Shown piece after piece: positions 7,147 to 14,455 of a stretch of DNA of 20,752 bases. The first letter of the stretch is position 1. Every line of letters starts with the position of its first letter. The position numbers and the translations under genes were made by a program. The stretch comes from Caldisphaera sp046536515 (lineage in GTDB: Archaea > Thermoproteota > Thermoprotei_A > Sulfolobales > Acidilobaceae): the NCBI RefSeq assembly GCF_046536515.1, contig NZ_JAWDMQ010000025.1, forward strand, positions 1 through 20,752, written 5' to 3'. A model generated the notes under the pieces. The model made no database searches and was not told the origin of the DNA. It saw only the letters and a list, made by a program, of their open reading frames with translations.

Positions 7147-8100
7147 ATGAAAAGCAGAGCTGCAATTTTAAAAGAGTTTAGAAAGCCATTTTCTATTGAG
7201 GAAATTGATATCAAACCAAAAGAAAATGAGGTCGTTGTTAATATAAAAGCTGTTGGAATATGCGGAAGAGATCTAGTAATATGGAAGGGAGGTTTTAAAA
7301 ATTTAAAGCCACCTTTAATATTAGGTCATGAGATATTTGGAGAATATAAAGGGAAAAGTGTAGCAGTTTTTCCAGCAAAAGTGGGGAAAAGTTGCTTGGA
7401 TTTAATGGAAGGAAAAGAAAATCTTTGCAATGATTATTCAATATTAGGTGAAAGAGATTTTGGGGGGTATAGTGAATATATAGCCGTTCCTGAATGGAAT
7501 TTAATAGAATTACCAGATATGGATTATGAAAAATATGCTGCAGCATCTTGCGGAGTAGCAACTATAATTCATGCAAACAATTTAGCTCATCTTGATAAAG
7601 GATCTAAGGTATTAGTTACTGGAGCAAATGGTGGTGTAGGTATTCATGCTATTCAATACCTTTCAGATTATTATGATGTTTATGCTTATGTAAGAAATGA
7701 AGAAAAGGCCAAGATATTAAAGGAACTAAATGTTACACCTGTTGTATCATTTGATTTTTATAAAAAAAGCGGAAAAATGGATGCTGTGTTTGAAATTGTG
7801 GGTAGTTTAACTATAAACGAAAGCATGCTTTCATTAAAAAAGCAAGGAAAACTTATTTTAGTTGGTAACATATCTGGTGAAGCTATAAACTTGATGAGAC
7901 CAGCTTTTATTGTAATGAATGAAATTAGCATTATAGGCTCAGCTGCTTATACAAAAAAAGAATATCAAGAAGCTATAGATTTTATAAGCAAAGGAAAAAT
8001 AAAACCCTTTTATAAAGCATATAAATTAGATGATATAAACGATGCATATAATGATATGATTAACGGAAAGTTAATTGGAAGGGCTGTATTAAAAATTTAA
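7147..8100 (+). CDS. MDR-family alcohol dehydrogenase-like reductase, resembling acryloyl-CoA reductase
   Basis: A 317-residue zinc-type medium-chain dehydrogenase/reductase. Catalytic-zinc ligands are visible as C39 (GICGRD), H61-E62 (LGHE) and C135 (CGVAT). The nucleotide site is VTGANGGVGIHAIQ (156-169), and AYVRNEEKAK follows as the second strand. The structural-zinc lobe is reduced: only C83 and C94 remain of the usual four cysteines. The GGVGIHAIQ block, the EEKAKIL segment, the LVGNISG loop and the KGKIKPFYK tail closely recall acryloyl-CoA reductases of Sulfolobales (3-hydroxypropionate/4-hydroxybutyrate cycle) as I remember them, but other substrates are possible. ATG 7147 is chosen over the GTG at 7138 because GTGAT (7138-7142) suits it as ribosome binding site. 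The FabG-like SDR follows after 20 nt. Confidence 0.8.
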   Translation: MKSRAAILKEFRKPFSIEEIDIKPKENEVVVNIKAVGICGRDLVIWKGGFKNLKPPLILGHEIFGEYKGKSVAVFPAKVGKSCLDLMEGKENLCNDYSILGERDFGGYSEYIAVPEWNLIELPDMDYEKYAAASCGVATIIHANNLAHLDKGSKVLVTGANGGVGIHAIQYLSDYYDVYAYVRNEEKAKILKELNVTPVVSFDFYKKSGKMDAVFEIVGSLTINESMLSLKKQGKLILVGNISGEAINLMRPAFIVMNEISIIGSAAYTKKEYQEAIDFISKGKIKPFYKAYKLDDINDAYNDMINGKLIGRAVLKI

Positions 8101-8120
8101 ATTCAAATATAAAAATAGTA

Positions 8121-8882
8121 ATGGGGGTTAGATTGGGTAATGTTGTAATAATAACAGGCGGGGATAGAGGAATAGGAAAAGCTATAGCTAAAAGGTTCTC
8201 AAAAGAAGGTTATGAAGTAATAATTACTTACAATAAGAACAAAGAAAAAGCTGATGAAACATTAAGAGAACTAAAATCAGAAGGAGCAGCTAATGCATTT
8301 GGTTTTAAAGTAGATGTTTCTAATGAAGAAAGTGTTAGAAATTTCTCAGAAATAGTTAATTCAATGGAAGATCATGTAAATGTTTTAGTAAACAATGCAG
8401 GAATAATTAGCTATACTTCTTTTGAAGAAATGACTTTAGAAGAGTGGAATAAAATTATATCTGTTGACCTAACAGGTGTATTTTTGGTTACAAAGTATTT
8501 CTTAAGTTTATTAAAAAAATCGCAATGGGCTTCTATAATTAACATATCAAGCATAGCGGGTGAAACTGGAAGCGTTTTTGGAGGAGTTTCTTATTCGGCT
8601 GCAAAAGCAGGAGTTATAGGCTTTACGAAAAGGCTGTCAAACGAATTAGCAAAATATGGAATTAGAGTTAATGCTATTGCACCGAGCTTTGTCAATACAG
8701 ATATGGTAGCAGAAGTCTTAAAAGATGAAAATAAGAAAAAAAGCATTATAGATTTGCATCCTCTAAAAATAATTTTAGAACCAGAAGACATAGCGGAATC
8801 AGTCTATTTCCTCGCAGATCCAAAACTCTCCAGAGGTATAACAGGTCATATATTGAGTATTAATGCTGGAAGATATACATGA
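8121..8882 (+). CDS. Short-chain dehydrogenase/reductase, FabG (3-oxoacyl-ACP reductase)-like
   Basis: A 253-residue classical SDR. The cofactor motif is TGGDRGIG (residues 12-19), with NNAG at 91-94, catalytic S144 in NISSIAG, and Y158-x3-K162 in SYSAAK. The Asn usually found in VNLTGVF is Asp here (D116, VDLTGVF), a frequent variant. The C-terminal GHILSINAG segment is the usual dimer strand. It most resembles FabG-type 3-ketoacyl reductases, although archaea lack classical fatty acid synthesis, so the substrate is open. It likely shares a transcript with the upstream MDR gene and the downstream phosphatidyltransferase. The start is ambiguous: ATG 8121 has no clear binding site, while TTG 8133 is preceded by GGGG and would remove four residues. 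Catalytic residues are complete, so it should be active. Confidence 0.85.
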   Translation: MGVRLGNVVIITGGDRGIGKAIAKRFSKEGYEVIITYNKNKEKADETLRELKSEGAANAFGFKVDVSNEESVRNFSEIVNSMEDHVNVLVNNAGIISYTSFEEMTLEEWNKIISVDLTGVFLVTKYFLSLLKKSQWASIINISSIAGETGSVFGGVSYSAAKAGVIGFTKRLSNELAKYGIRVNAIAPSFVNTDMVAEVLKDENKKKSIIDLHPLKIILEPEDIAESVYFLADPKLSRGITGHILSINAGRYT

Positions 8883-8892
8883 GGTAATTATT

Positions 8893-9477
8893 TTGCTTGG
8901 TAAACTGAGAAAATATGTAAATGAGGTACTGCCAAAGACCGTTGGAAAATATCTATCTAAAATAGGCTTAACGCCTAATGGAGCTACATTAATAGGATTT
9001 ATGTTTGCAATAATCGCTCCAATTTTAGCTTATTATAGGATTTATGTTTTAATTCCTATAATGATAGTTCTTTCGGGGCTTATGGACGTAGTTGATGGAG
9101 CTATTGCTAGGGCAACTAATAAAACTACAAAATTTGGAGCATATTTAGATTCATTGACTGACAGAATATCAGACATGTTGTTCTTTTTGGCTTTAATATT
9201 TGCTGGCGTTAATCCTTATTTATCTATTATTGCATTAGGATTTTCAGAAGTTGTGAGTTATGCCAGATCAAAAGGTGAATTATTAGGAGTTAAGATGGAA
9301 GGGGTTGGATTGTTGGAAAGGAGTGAAAGGCTGATTCTTTTGTTTATAGCATCGATATTTGCTATTTTCAAATTAAATCTAATAGCTAATATAATAATAT
9401 TGATAGTTGCGATACTTGGAGTAATAACTATTTATCAAAGATCTTTAAAAATTAAAAAAGAATTGAAAAATCAATGA
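8893..9477 (+). CDS. CDP-alcohol phosphatidyltransferase, probable archaetidylinositol phosphate synthase
   Basis: A 194-residue membrane enzyme with about six hydrophobic helices. It has the full CDP-alcohol phosphotransferase signature: D65, D68-G69, A72-R73, G82, D86 and D90 (DGxxAR-x8-GxxxDxxxD, with D65 three residues ahead). It joins CDP-archaeol to a polar alcohol in the membrane. The ERSERLILLF segment and overall length fit crenarchaeal enzymes that use inositol-1-phosphate to make archaetidylinositol phosphate. The inositol-1-phosphate synthase gene 2.7 kb upstream supports this; archaetidylglycerol or serine types cannot be excluded. An ATG at 8863 would overlap the SDR gene and add ten residues, but GAGGT at 8881-8885 points to TTG 8893. 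It ends in a 60-bp convergent gap shared with the pyr operon. Confidence 0.75.
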   Translation: MLGKLRKYVNEVLPKTVGKYLSKIGLTPNGATLIGFMFAIIAPILAYYRIYVLIPIMIVLSGLMDVVDGAIARATNKTTKFGAYLDSLTDRISDMLFFLALIFAGVNPYLSIIALGFSEVVSYARSKGELLGVKMEGVGLLERSERLILLFIASIFAIFKLNLIANIIILIVAILGVITIYQRSLKIKKELKNQ

Positions 9478-9537
9478 TTTATATTATGGTATAATAATGC
9501 ATTTATTTTCAATAAAAATTTAAAATATAATTAATAA
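9478..9537. terminator. Convergent AT-rich gap with T-runs on both strands
   Basis: This 60-bp gap separates the stop codons of the phosphatidyltransferase (+) and pyrC (-). It contains tttattttc on the plus strand near 9500-9508 and runs of A (T on the minus strand) near 9512-9525. Archaeal termination at U-rich tracts could serve both transcripts here. Confidence 0.4.
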
Positions 9538-10776
9538 CTAATTATTAAATGCATTTATTGTATCAGTTTTTTCTATAAGCCCATCTTCATCAAAAACCAA
9601 TTTACCGGCAATGAAAGTGCTTTTTATATATCCATAATTTTCCTCTAAGAAATGACCGTAATAAGGCGCTTTGCTAAAAGTTTCTGTAAATTTCCATACT
9701 TTATCCTTATCTATAACTATTAAATTCCCCCTGTACCCCTTTTCTATTAATCCATAATTCTTTAGCCTTAATATCATTGATGGCGAATAAGATATATAAT
9801 AAAAGAAATCAGAAATGCTAATCAAATTATACTTTACAAGTCTAAATATAATCCATGGCCAAGTTCCTAACCAAGGAATACCTGAAGGACATGTTTTGAA
9901 GTTTTCTTTTTCTTTTACAGAGTGCGGAGCATGGTCACTGCATAACGCATCAACATATCCATTTAAAAATAATTTTAATAAGTTTTGCCGTATAGTTTCA
10001 TCTCTTAGAGGTGGATTAACTCTATAGTAACATCCTTCATGATAGCTGTTATAAAAAAGATGATGCGGTGTTACATCAACAGTATATCTATATTTTTTAG
10101 CTTCAATTACCGTTGAAGGACAGCTTGCATGGGTAATGTGTATTTTGGCGTTGCTATTCATTTTATGCAAATAATATACTGCGGCACTTTCTAAATTACA
10201 ACCCCTTAATATACCTCTTAAAATGTTTTCTTCATCATTAATTTTTTCAGCCTCAGGCATTTCTGGATGGAGTATAATAAGTTTATTCAATTTTAAAATT
10301 TCTTTTACAATTTCTATTCTATTTCCCAAATCTTCTGGATATATCTTGAAACCTGCAATTGGTAATTTTACAATTTCTTCTATATCATCTATGTTTTTTG
10401 GAATAGATGAATAAACACCGTAATCAGTATAACTCTTTTTCTTTAAAGAATCAAGTTTTAATTTTATTGACTTTTGATTATCAAGTTTAGGTTTTGTGTT
10501 AGGCATATCTACAACCAGAGTAATTCCGGATTGAAGAGCTGATTTTGTTCCGCTCTCTTCATCTTCTTTATATGAGAGATCAAGACCTCTCAGATGAACG
10601 TGAAGATCTATTAAACCAGGTCCAATGATGTATTTTTCAAAATTAAATAATTTTTCAGATTTCGGCAACTTTGATACTGAATCTATAAAACCATTCTCGT
10701 TAACGTTAATGCACCCATTCCCAAGAAAGCCTCTGCTATCATATATGTTTCCACAAATAGAGCTTATTGAACTCAT
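9538..10776 (-). CDS. pyrC: Dihydroorotase
   Basis: A 412-residue amidohydrolase that cyclises carbamoyl-aspartate to dihydroorotate, the third step of pyrimidine synthesis. Metal ligands are visible: H59 and H61 in IDLHVHLRG, the Lys of AGFKIYPED (carboxylated in this class), the His of IILHPEMPE, the His of IHITHASCP and the Asp of CSDHAPHS. The VVDMPNTKP block near residue 90 is the class I dihydroorotase hallmark. GLGPW in relatives appears here as GIPWLGTWPW. It is the last gene of the pyr operon; its ATG overlaps the pyrI stop codon by 4 nt (ATGA), typical of translational coupling. Its C-terminus has the usual GNLIVIDKDKVW composite-domain strand. Length and residues look complete. Confidence 0.93.
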   Translation of the reverse strand: MSSISSICGNIYDSRGFLGNGCINVNENGFIDSVSKLPKSEKLFNFEKYIIGPGLIDLHVHLRGLDLSYKEDEESGTKSALQSGITLVVDMPNTKPKLDNQKSIKLKLDSLKKKSYTDYGVYSSIPKNIDDIEEIVKLPIAGFKIYPEDLGNRIEIVKEILKLNKLIILHPEMPEAEKINDEENILRGILRGCNLESAAVYYLHKMNSNAKIHITHASCPSTVIEAKKYRYTVDVTPHHLFYNSYHEGCYYRVNPPLRDETIRQNLLKLFLNGYVDALCSDHAPHSVKEKENFKTCPSGIPWLGTWPWIIFRLVKYNLISISDFFYYISYSPSMILRLKNYGLIEKGYRGNLIVIDKDKVWKFTETFSKAPYYGHFLEENYGYIKSTFIAGKLVFDEDGLIEKTDTINAFNN

Positions 10777-11264
10777 TGGGATTCGCCAATGAGCTCTTTA
10801 ATCACATCTTCTTCAGTTAATATTGATCCACAATAATCACATTGGAGTTTGATTTTATCTTTGCTTAGCAAAGTAAAGCTGCTCGCTATTGGTTCATTAG
10901 ACTTTCTTGTTATGCATGTTGGATTATTACATTTTAAGGTACCCTTTATTCTATTAGGTATTTCTACTTTGTATTTTTTGACCACTTCATAATCCTTTAT
11001 TATGTTTATTGTTGCATTCGGAGAAATTAAACTAATTTTTTCCAGATCTTCCGAATTTGGATAATAATCTTCGAGTTTTACTATATCTTTTTTCCCCATA
11101 GTTGTGCTAGGAACATTCATGACAATGGCTATTCTATATCCTTCGTTTCCTTTTATGTTCAAAATTTTTAACACAACTAAGGCTCTGCCCGAATTAATAT
11201 GATCAATAACAGTACCGTTTTCTATTTTACTTACGAGAAGTTTTTCTTCTTTATATTTATCCAA
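10773..11264 (-). CDS. pyrI: Aspartate carbamoyltransferase regulatory chain
   Basis: A 163-residue regulatory subunit. The N-terminal allosteric domain (about 1-95) begins KLLVSKIENGTVIDHINSGRA, with the ribonucleotide-binding region around K13 and HINSGRAL. The C-terminal zinc domain has four cysteines, C112, C117, C142 and C145, in the C-x4-C and C-x2-C spacing. The chain bridges catalytic trimers of PyrB and transmits feedback by CTP and ATP. The start is TTG at 11264, not ATG: a perfect AGGAGGTGA (11271-11279) lies inside the last codons of pyrB, 6 nt upstream. The stop overlaps the pyrC start. Keeping both regulatory ligand sites and the zinc site suggests a working allosteric ATCase. 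Confidence 0.94.
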   Translation of the reverse strand: MDKYKEEKLLVSKIENGTVIDHINSGRALVVLKILNIKGNEGYRIAIVMNVPSTTMGKKDIVKLEDYYPNSEDLEKISLISPNATINIIKDYEVVKKYKVEIPNRIKGTLKCNNPTCITRKSNEPIASSFTLLSKDKIKLQCDYCGSILTEEDVIKELIGESQ

Positions 11265-11266
11265 AT

Positions 11267-12196
11267 TTATTCACCTCCTAAAACTAAAGACAATAATGCC
11301 ATTCTTAATGGAACTCCTAGGCCTGCCTGTAAGAAATAAGCCTGATAATTTGTATTATCAACGTCTGGGCTAAGCTCATCGACCCTTGGTAATGGATGCA
11401 AGACTTTAGCTGTTTTTTTAGCGTGCATTTCAAGAAGTTTTTTAGTTATTTTATAACTACCTTTAACCTTCTCATATTCCTGGAGATCTGGGAACCTTTC
11501 TTTTTGAATCCTAGTTACGTAAATTATATCAGCTTCAGAAATTGCTTCTATATTTTCTTCTTCTCTTAGCCTTAGTCCATGATCTATAGCAAATAATTTG
11601 ATTTCTTCTCTTAATTTAAGCTGTTGAGGAGAAATTAATATTATTTCTTTAGGTTTAAACATAGACAAGCCGTAGATAAGGCTGGAAACAGTTCTTGAAT
11701 ATTTTAAATCACCAATTAAAACAAATGTAAGCCCATCTATTTCACCAAATAGCGTTTTTGTCGTATATAAATCAAGCATTGCCTGAGTAGGATGATGTGA
11801 TTTGCCATCCCCTCCGTTAATAATAGGGTTTTGTGCAATATCTGATGCAAACAGTGCTGCCCCTTCAAATTTATGTCTTAAAACTATGGCATCTACATAA
11901 GAATCCAACATCTTAATAGTATCTGCAAATGTTTCTCCTTTAGCTACGCTAGTTCCTTCTTCTCCAGTAAAACCCACTGTTTCAGCGCCAAGCCTTTTTG
12001 CAGCTGTTTCAAAACTCATGCGTGTTCTTGTTGATGGCTCAAAAAAGGCAAGGCCTACTATTTTATCGCTTAATGTTTTCTTTACCTTTTTTTCTTTTAA
12101 TTGCTTTCTCATTTCATCGGCTTTTGAAAAAAGAAATTCTATATCTTCCCTATTAAAATCTAAAATATTCACAACATCTTTATTAAACCAACCCAT
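11267..12196 (-). CDS. pyrB: Aspartate carbamoyltransferase catalytic chain
   Basis: A 309-residue enzyme that forms carbamoyl-aspartate, the committed step of pyrimidine synthesis. Signature residues: STRTR (55-59) in FEPSTRTRMSFE binds carbamoyl phosphate, S83 and K86 lie in the 80s loop (GTSVAKGE), R107-H108 and HPTQ (135-138) follow, and HPLPRVDE forms the 240s-type loop near the C-terminus. The longer frame to TTG 12217 would overlap pyrE. I choose ATG 12196 because GGTGG, formed by the last two glycine codons of pyrE (12201-12206), is ideally placed. That leaves only one base between the pyrE stop and the pyrB start. The gene is followed after 2 nt by pyrI, so catalytic and regulatory chains should be made together. 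Confidence 0.95.
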   Translation of the reverse strand: MGWFNKDVVNILDFNREDIEFLFSKADEMRKQLKEKKVKKTLSDKIVGLAFFEPSTRTRMSFETAAKRLGAETVGFTGEEGTSVAKGETFADTIKMLDSYVDAIVLRHKFEGAALFASDIAQNPIINGGDGKSHHPTQAMLDLYTTKTLFGEIDGLTFVLIGDLKYSRTVSSLIYGLSMFKPKEIILISPQQLKLREEIKLFAIDHGLRLREEENIEAISEADIIYVTRIQKERFPDLQEYEKVKGSYKITKKLLEMHAKKTAKVLHPLPRVDELSPDVDNTNYQAYFLQAGLGVPLRMALLSLVLGGE

Positions 12197-12197
12197 T

Positions 12198-12812
12198 TTA
12201 ACCACCATATAGCTCAAAAATTATATTATTATAAATATTCACATCAATTAATTTTTGATAAACCAGGCTATTTAAAATATCTCTTAAAGAAAATAAATAA
12301 TACAAATTAACACCCACCTTTTTTAAATTCTCTATTGCTCCTTCACCCCTATCGACTATAACTATAGAGGAATTGACTATGCCTTTCTGCGTTTTAACAA
12401 TGTTTATGGAATTTATTATGCTACCTCCAGTTGTTGAAACATCATCAACTACCAAAACGCGCTTGCCGCTTACATCAGCTCCTTCTATTTTACTGTCTGT
12501 TCCATGACCTTTAGGCTGTCTTACGTAAGCCATTGGCATTGAATTTAGATAAGCAACTATAGATGCCCAAGGAATTCCACCTGTTGCAACTCCGGCAATA
12601 ACATCTAGTTCTTCATTTTTATTTATTTCATTAACTCTTAAACTCAATAGATTAGCAGTCATTTTAAATGCATCAATATTCCCCAGTAACTTTCTCATAT
12701 CAATATATATTGAACTGCTTTTCCCGCTTGCTAACAAAAATTTCCCAACTTTTATTGAACCGGTTTCATATAAAATTTTTGAAAATAAATCAATATTTTT
12801 TACTTCCTGCAT
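12198..12812 (-). CDS. pyrE: Orotate phosphoribosyltransferase
   Basis: A 204-residue type I phosphoribosyltransferase that joins orotate to PRPP to give OMP. The PRPP loop is VLVVDDVSTTGGS (119-131) with D123-D124. The flexible catalytic loop is YVRQPKGHGTDSKIEG (96-111) with K101 and H103, and GVATGGIPWAS (74-84) is the pyrophosphate loop. GKFLLASGKSSSIYIDMR (residues 23-40) is the family's N-terminal hood. The ATG at 12812 lies within the end of pyrF (13-bp overlap) with a GGGGGA binding site at about 12820-12825, so translation is probably coupled to pyrF. The next enzyme in the pathway, OMP decarboxylase, is encoded directly upstream in the operon. Confidence 0.94.
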   Translation of the reverse strand: MQEVKNIDLFSKILYETGSIKVGKFLLASGKSSSIYIDMRKLLGNIDAFKMTANLLSLRVNEINKNEELDVIAGVATGGIPWASIVAYLNSMPMAYVRQPKGHGTDSKIEGADVSGKRVLVVDDVSTTGGSIINSINIVKTQKGIVNSSIVIVDRGEGAIENLKKVGVNLYYLFSLRDILNSLVYQKLIDVNIYNNIIFELYGG

Positions 12813-13471
12813 TCATACATCCCCCTTTTTTGTTCATATATAAGGAGTTTTGTTGCTTCTTTTGGATCAGGTGAATTTGTTATAGACCTACCTATTATTT
12901 CATAATCTGCTCCAAAACAAAGTGCAGATCCTGGTTTGGCTCCTTGAACCCCTATTCCAGGAGAAAGTATCTTTATTTCATTTCCCAACTCTTTCCTAAA
13001 TATTTTTATTATTTCTGGTCTTGTTGCCGGTAATACTATTCCCCATGGATTTATATCTTTTATTAGGCTGATTATATTATTTATTTCTTTATCGTAGATT
13101 TCTTCTGATCCTTTATGGCTCATGGATCCAACTAGTATTAATTTCATGTTATTTTCATCTAGGTAGTTTTTTAATTTATCCAGAGCGCCATTTTTACCTA
13201 TAAAAGAGTGAGCTATTACTGCATCTGCATAATTTTTAAAAATTTCAACCGTATCTATCATAATATCTCCGATGTCAGCAAGCTTCAAATCTATAATTAA
13301 GTTATTTTTGCATATTTTCCTTATATTTGATAAAAGGTTTATATCATGCTTTAGTAACAATGGCATTCCTAGCTTTACGCCTGCTACCATGTTGCAAATA
13401 TTATTTAAAATGCTTATTACGTCTCTACCATCTTCAGTATTAGATTTATCGACTGCAGCAATTAAAGTCAA
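12800..13471 (-). CDS. pyrF: Orotidine 5'-phosphate decarboxylase
   Basis: A 223-residue TIM-barrel enzyme that converts OMP to UMP. The catalytic array is visible: D8 (AAVDKS), K33 (GVKLG) and D61-x-K63-x2-D66 in IIDLKLADIGD. The phosphate-binding end has LSPGIGVQGAKPG and IIGRSIT. The length is normal for archaeal PyrF. It is the first gene of the operon and starts with TTG at 13471. An inverted repeat and a TATA box lie between this start and the stop codon of the aIF2B-like gene 42 bp upstream. No long leader is possible, so regulation is more likely at transcription initiation than by attenuation. Its 3' end overlaps pyrE by 13 bp. Confidence 0.94.
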   Translation of the reverse strand: MTLIAAVDKSNTEDGRDVISILNNICNMVAGVKLGMPLLLKHDINLLSNIRKICKNNLIIDLKLADIGDIMIDTVEIFKNYADAVIAHSFIGKNGALDKLKNYLDENNMKLILVGSMSHKGSEEIYDKEINNIISLIKDINPWGIVLPATRPEIIKIFRKELGNEIKILSPGIGVQGAKPGSALCFGADYEIIGRSITNSPDPKEATKLLIYEQKRGMYECRK

Positions 13472-13472
13472 A

Positions 13473-13511
13473 TATACCCACTTTACTAATAACTATTATG
13501 TGGGTATAAAA
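13473..13511 (-). promoter_or_regulatory. pyr operon promoter with a perfect 9-bp inverted repeat (candidate operator)
   Basis: The arms are tatacccac (13473-13481) and gtgggtata (13500-13508), exact reverse complements separated by 18 nt. On the minus strand the upstream arm overlaps a TATA box (cttttatacc, about 13502-13511). The downstream arm ends two bases before the TTG start of pyrF, around the expected transcription start. Two inverted half-sites 27 bp apart centre to centre would suit a dimeric or tetrameric regulator blocking TBP/TFB or polymerase. That it responds to pyrimidines is inference. Confidence 0.5.
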
Positions 13512-13513
13512 GT

Positions 13514-14374
13514 TTAAATGTTTGTAAACCAATTTAAAAACGATTCATGAAGTCTGCTTAAATTAGATCCTGAAGGATCTATTAGTCCGTCAACGCTTAA
13601 AATACCATCAAGTAAATTATTAGGTAAATGATCAAAGAGCTTATATGAAAGCTCTCCATATCCTTGTATTAAATATGATCTTGCTATTGTTATATCTTGG
13701 TCGCATCTCATAGCGGGATTAATTTTGAAAGGCTCAAAAACAGCGATAACAGGTTTTCCATAATAGTTTGCTATTATGCTTGCATTTTTAGTTCCAACTT
13801 TATTAAATAAACATCCGTCGATAGTTATTGTATCAGCCCCTATTAATACAAAATTTGATTTCTCAATTGCATTGCTTATAGATGCGTCTGGATAGAGTTC
13901 AACATTTACACCAAGGCCTTTTATTTGAGTTGCAAATATAGCCCCTTCTCCTCCTGGATATGATTCGGCAACCAAAACTTTGTTTATTTTATTCTTATTC
14001 TCCTTTATTACATTATATACGTTACTGCTGTTGCTAAGGGTAAAGACGCTAACATTTTCACTAAACAATTTGTTGCTATATCTTATTATAGAATTTCTTG
14101 ATAAATTTATATATTCTAAGAATTTTTGAGCAGCTAAATATAGATCTTTTTTTGAATCACATGAATTTTTAAGTATTAATGATAAATTGTAGAGGCTTCC
14201 CATAGCTGGATTAGCATTCACAATAATTTTTGCTATTTCATTTACATCGTTACATGAAACTACTTTTGCTTTTCCTAGTTCATATACCGCTTTAGCCATA
14301 GCTTCTGCACTCCAAGAGGCACCTCTAACTTTTTCTCTAGAAACTTCGTTTGCTATTTCAATAATCTTCTCCAC
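13514..14374 (-). CDS. aIF2B/eIF2B-related protein (sugar-phosphate isomerase superfamily)
   Basis: A 286-residue member of the family that includes eIF2B alpha/beta/delta, methylthioribose-1-phosphate isomerase and ribose-1,5-bisphosphate isomerase. The N-terminal helical domain contains VRGASWSAEAMAKAVYEL. The Rossmann-like C-terminal domain contains VLVAESYPGGEGAIFA, IGADTITIDGCLFNKVGT (the GAD Asp is present) and YYGKPVIAVFEPFKINP. The catalytic cysteine usually found in the isomerases (T-H-C-N) is serine here (TLSNSSNV), which favours a non-isomerase role like the eIF2B subunits. A longer frame exists to 14428, but AGGTG at 14382-14386 supports GTG 14374. The stop lies 42 bp before pyrF on the same strand. 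The gene is divergent from the ABC importer operon. Confidence 0.75.
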   Translation of the reverse strand: MEKIIEIANEVSREKVRGASWSAEAMAKAVYELGKAKVVSCNDVNEIAKIIVNANPAMGSLYNLSLILKNSCDSKKDLYLAAQKFLEYINLSRNSIIRYSNKLFSENVSVFTLSNSSNVYNVIKENKNKINKVLVAESYPGGEGAIFATQIKGLGVNVELYPDASISNAIEKSNFVLIGADTITIDGCLFNKVGTKNASIIANYYGKPVIAVFEPFKINPAMRCDQDITIARSYLIQGYGELSYKLFDHLPNNLLDGILSVDGLIDPSGSNLSRLHESFLNWFTNI

Positions 14375-14403
14375 GCATTTGCACCTGCATATACATACTA
14401 GTA

Positions 14404-14417
14404 GGAAAGATTTATTA
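14404..14417 (+). promoter_or_regulatory. BRE/TATA promoter of the ABC importer operon
   Basis: ggaaaga (14404-14410) followed by tttatta (14411-14417) forms a BRE-TATA pair with an expected start near 14440. The ribosome binding site GAGGTG is at 14445-14450, before the GTG at 14456. The promoter of the divergent aIF2B-like gene must share this 81-bp gap. Confidence 0.45.
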
Positions 14418-14430
14418 ATGAGTAACAACT

Positions 14431-14443
14431 GGATAGGGTATCC
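14431..14443. repeat. Small inverted repeat at the expected transcription start
   Basis: ggata and tatcc flank ggg, a perfect 5-bp inverted repeat with a 3-nt centre. It lies 20 nt after the TATA box and just before the ribosome binding site of the binding-protein gene. It could be an operator or a minor hairpin, but it is short enough to be chance. Confidence 0.25.
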
Positions 14444-14455
14444 AGAGGTGGAAAG

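Noticed and set aside
12018..12874. Plus-strand frames of 64-68 codons inside pyrB and pyrE
   Set aside because: They are antisense to genes with complete catalytic motifs, have no ribosome binding sites, and are shadows of AT-rich coding DNA.
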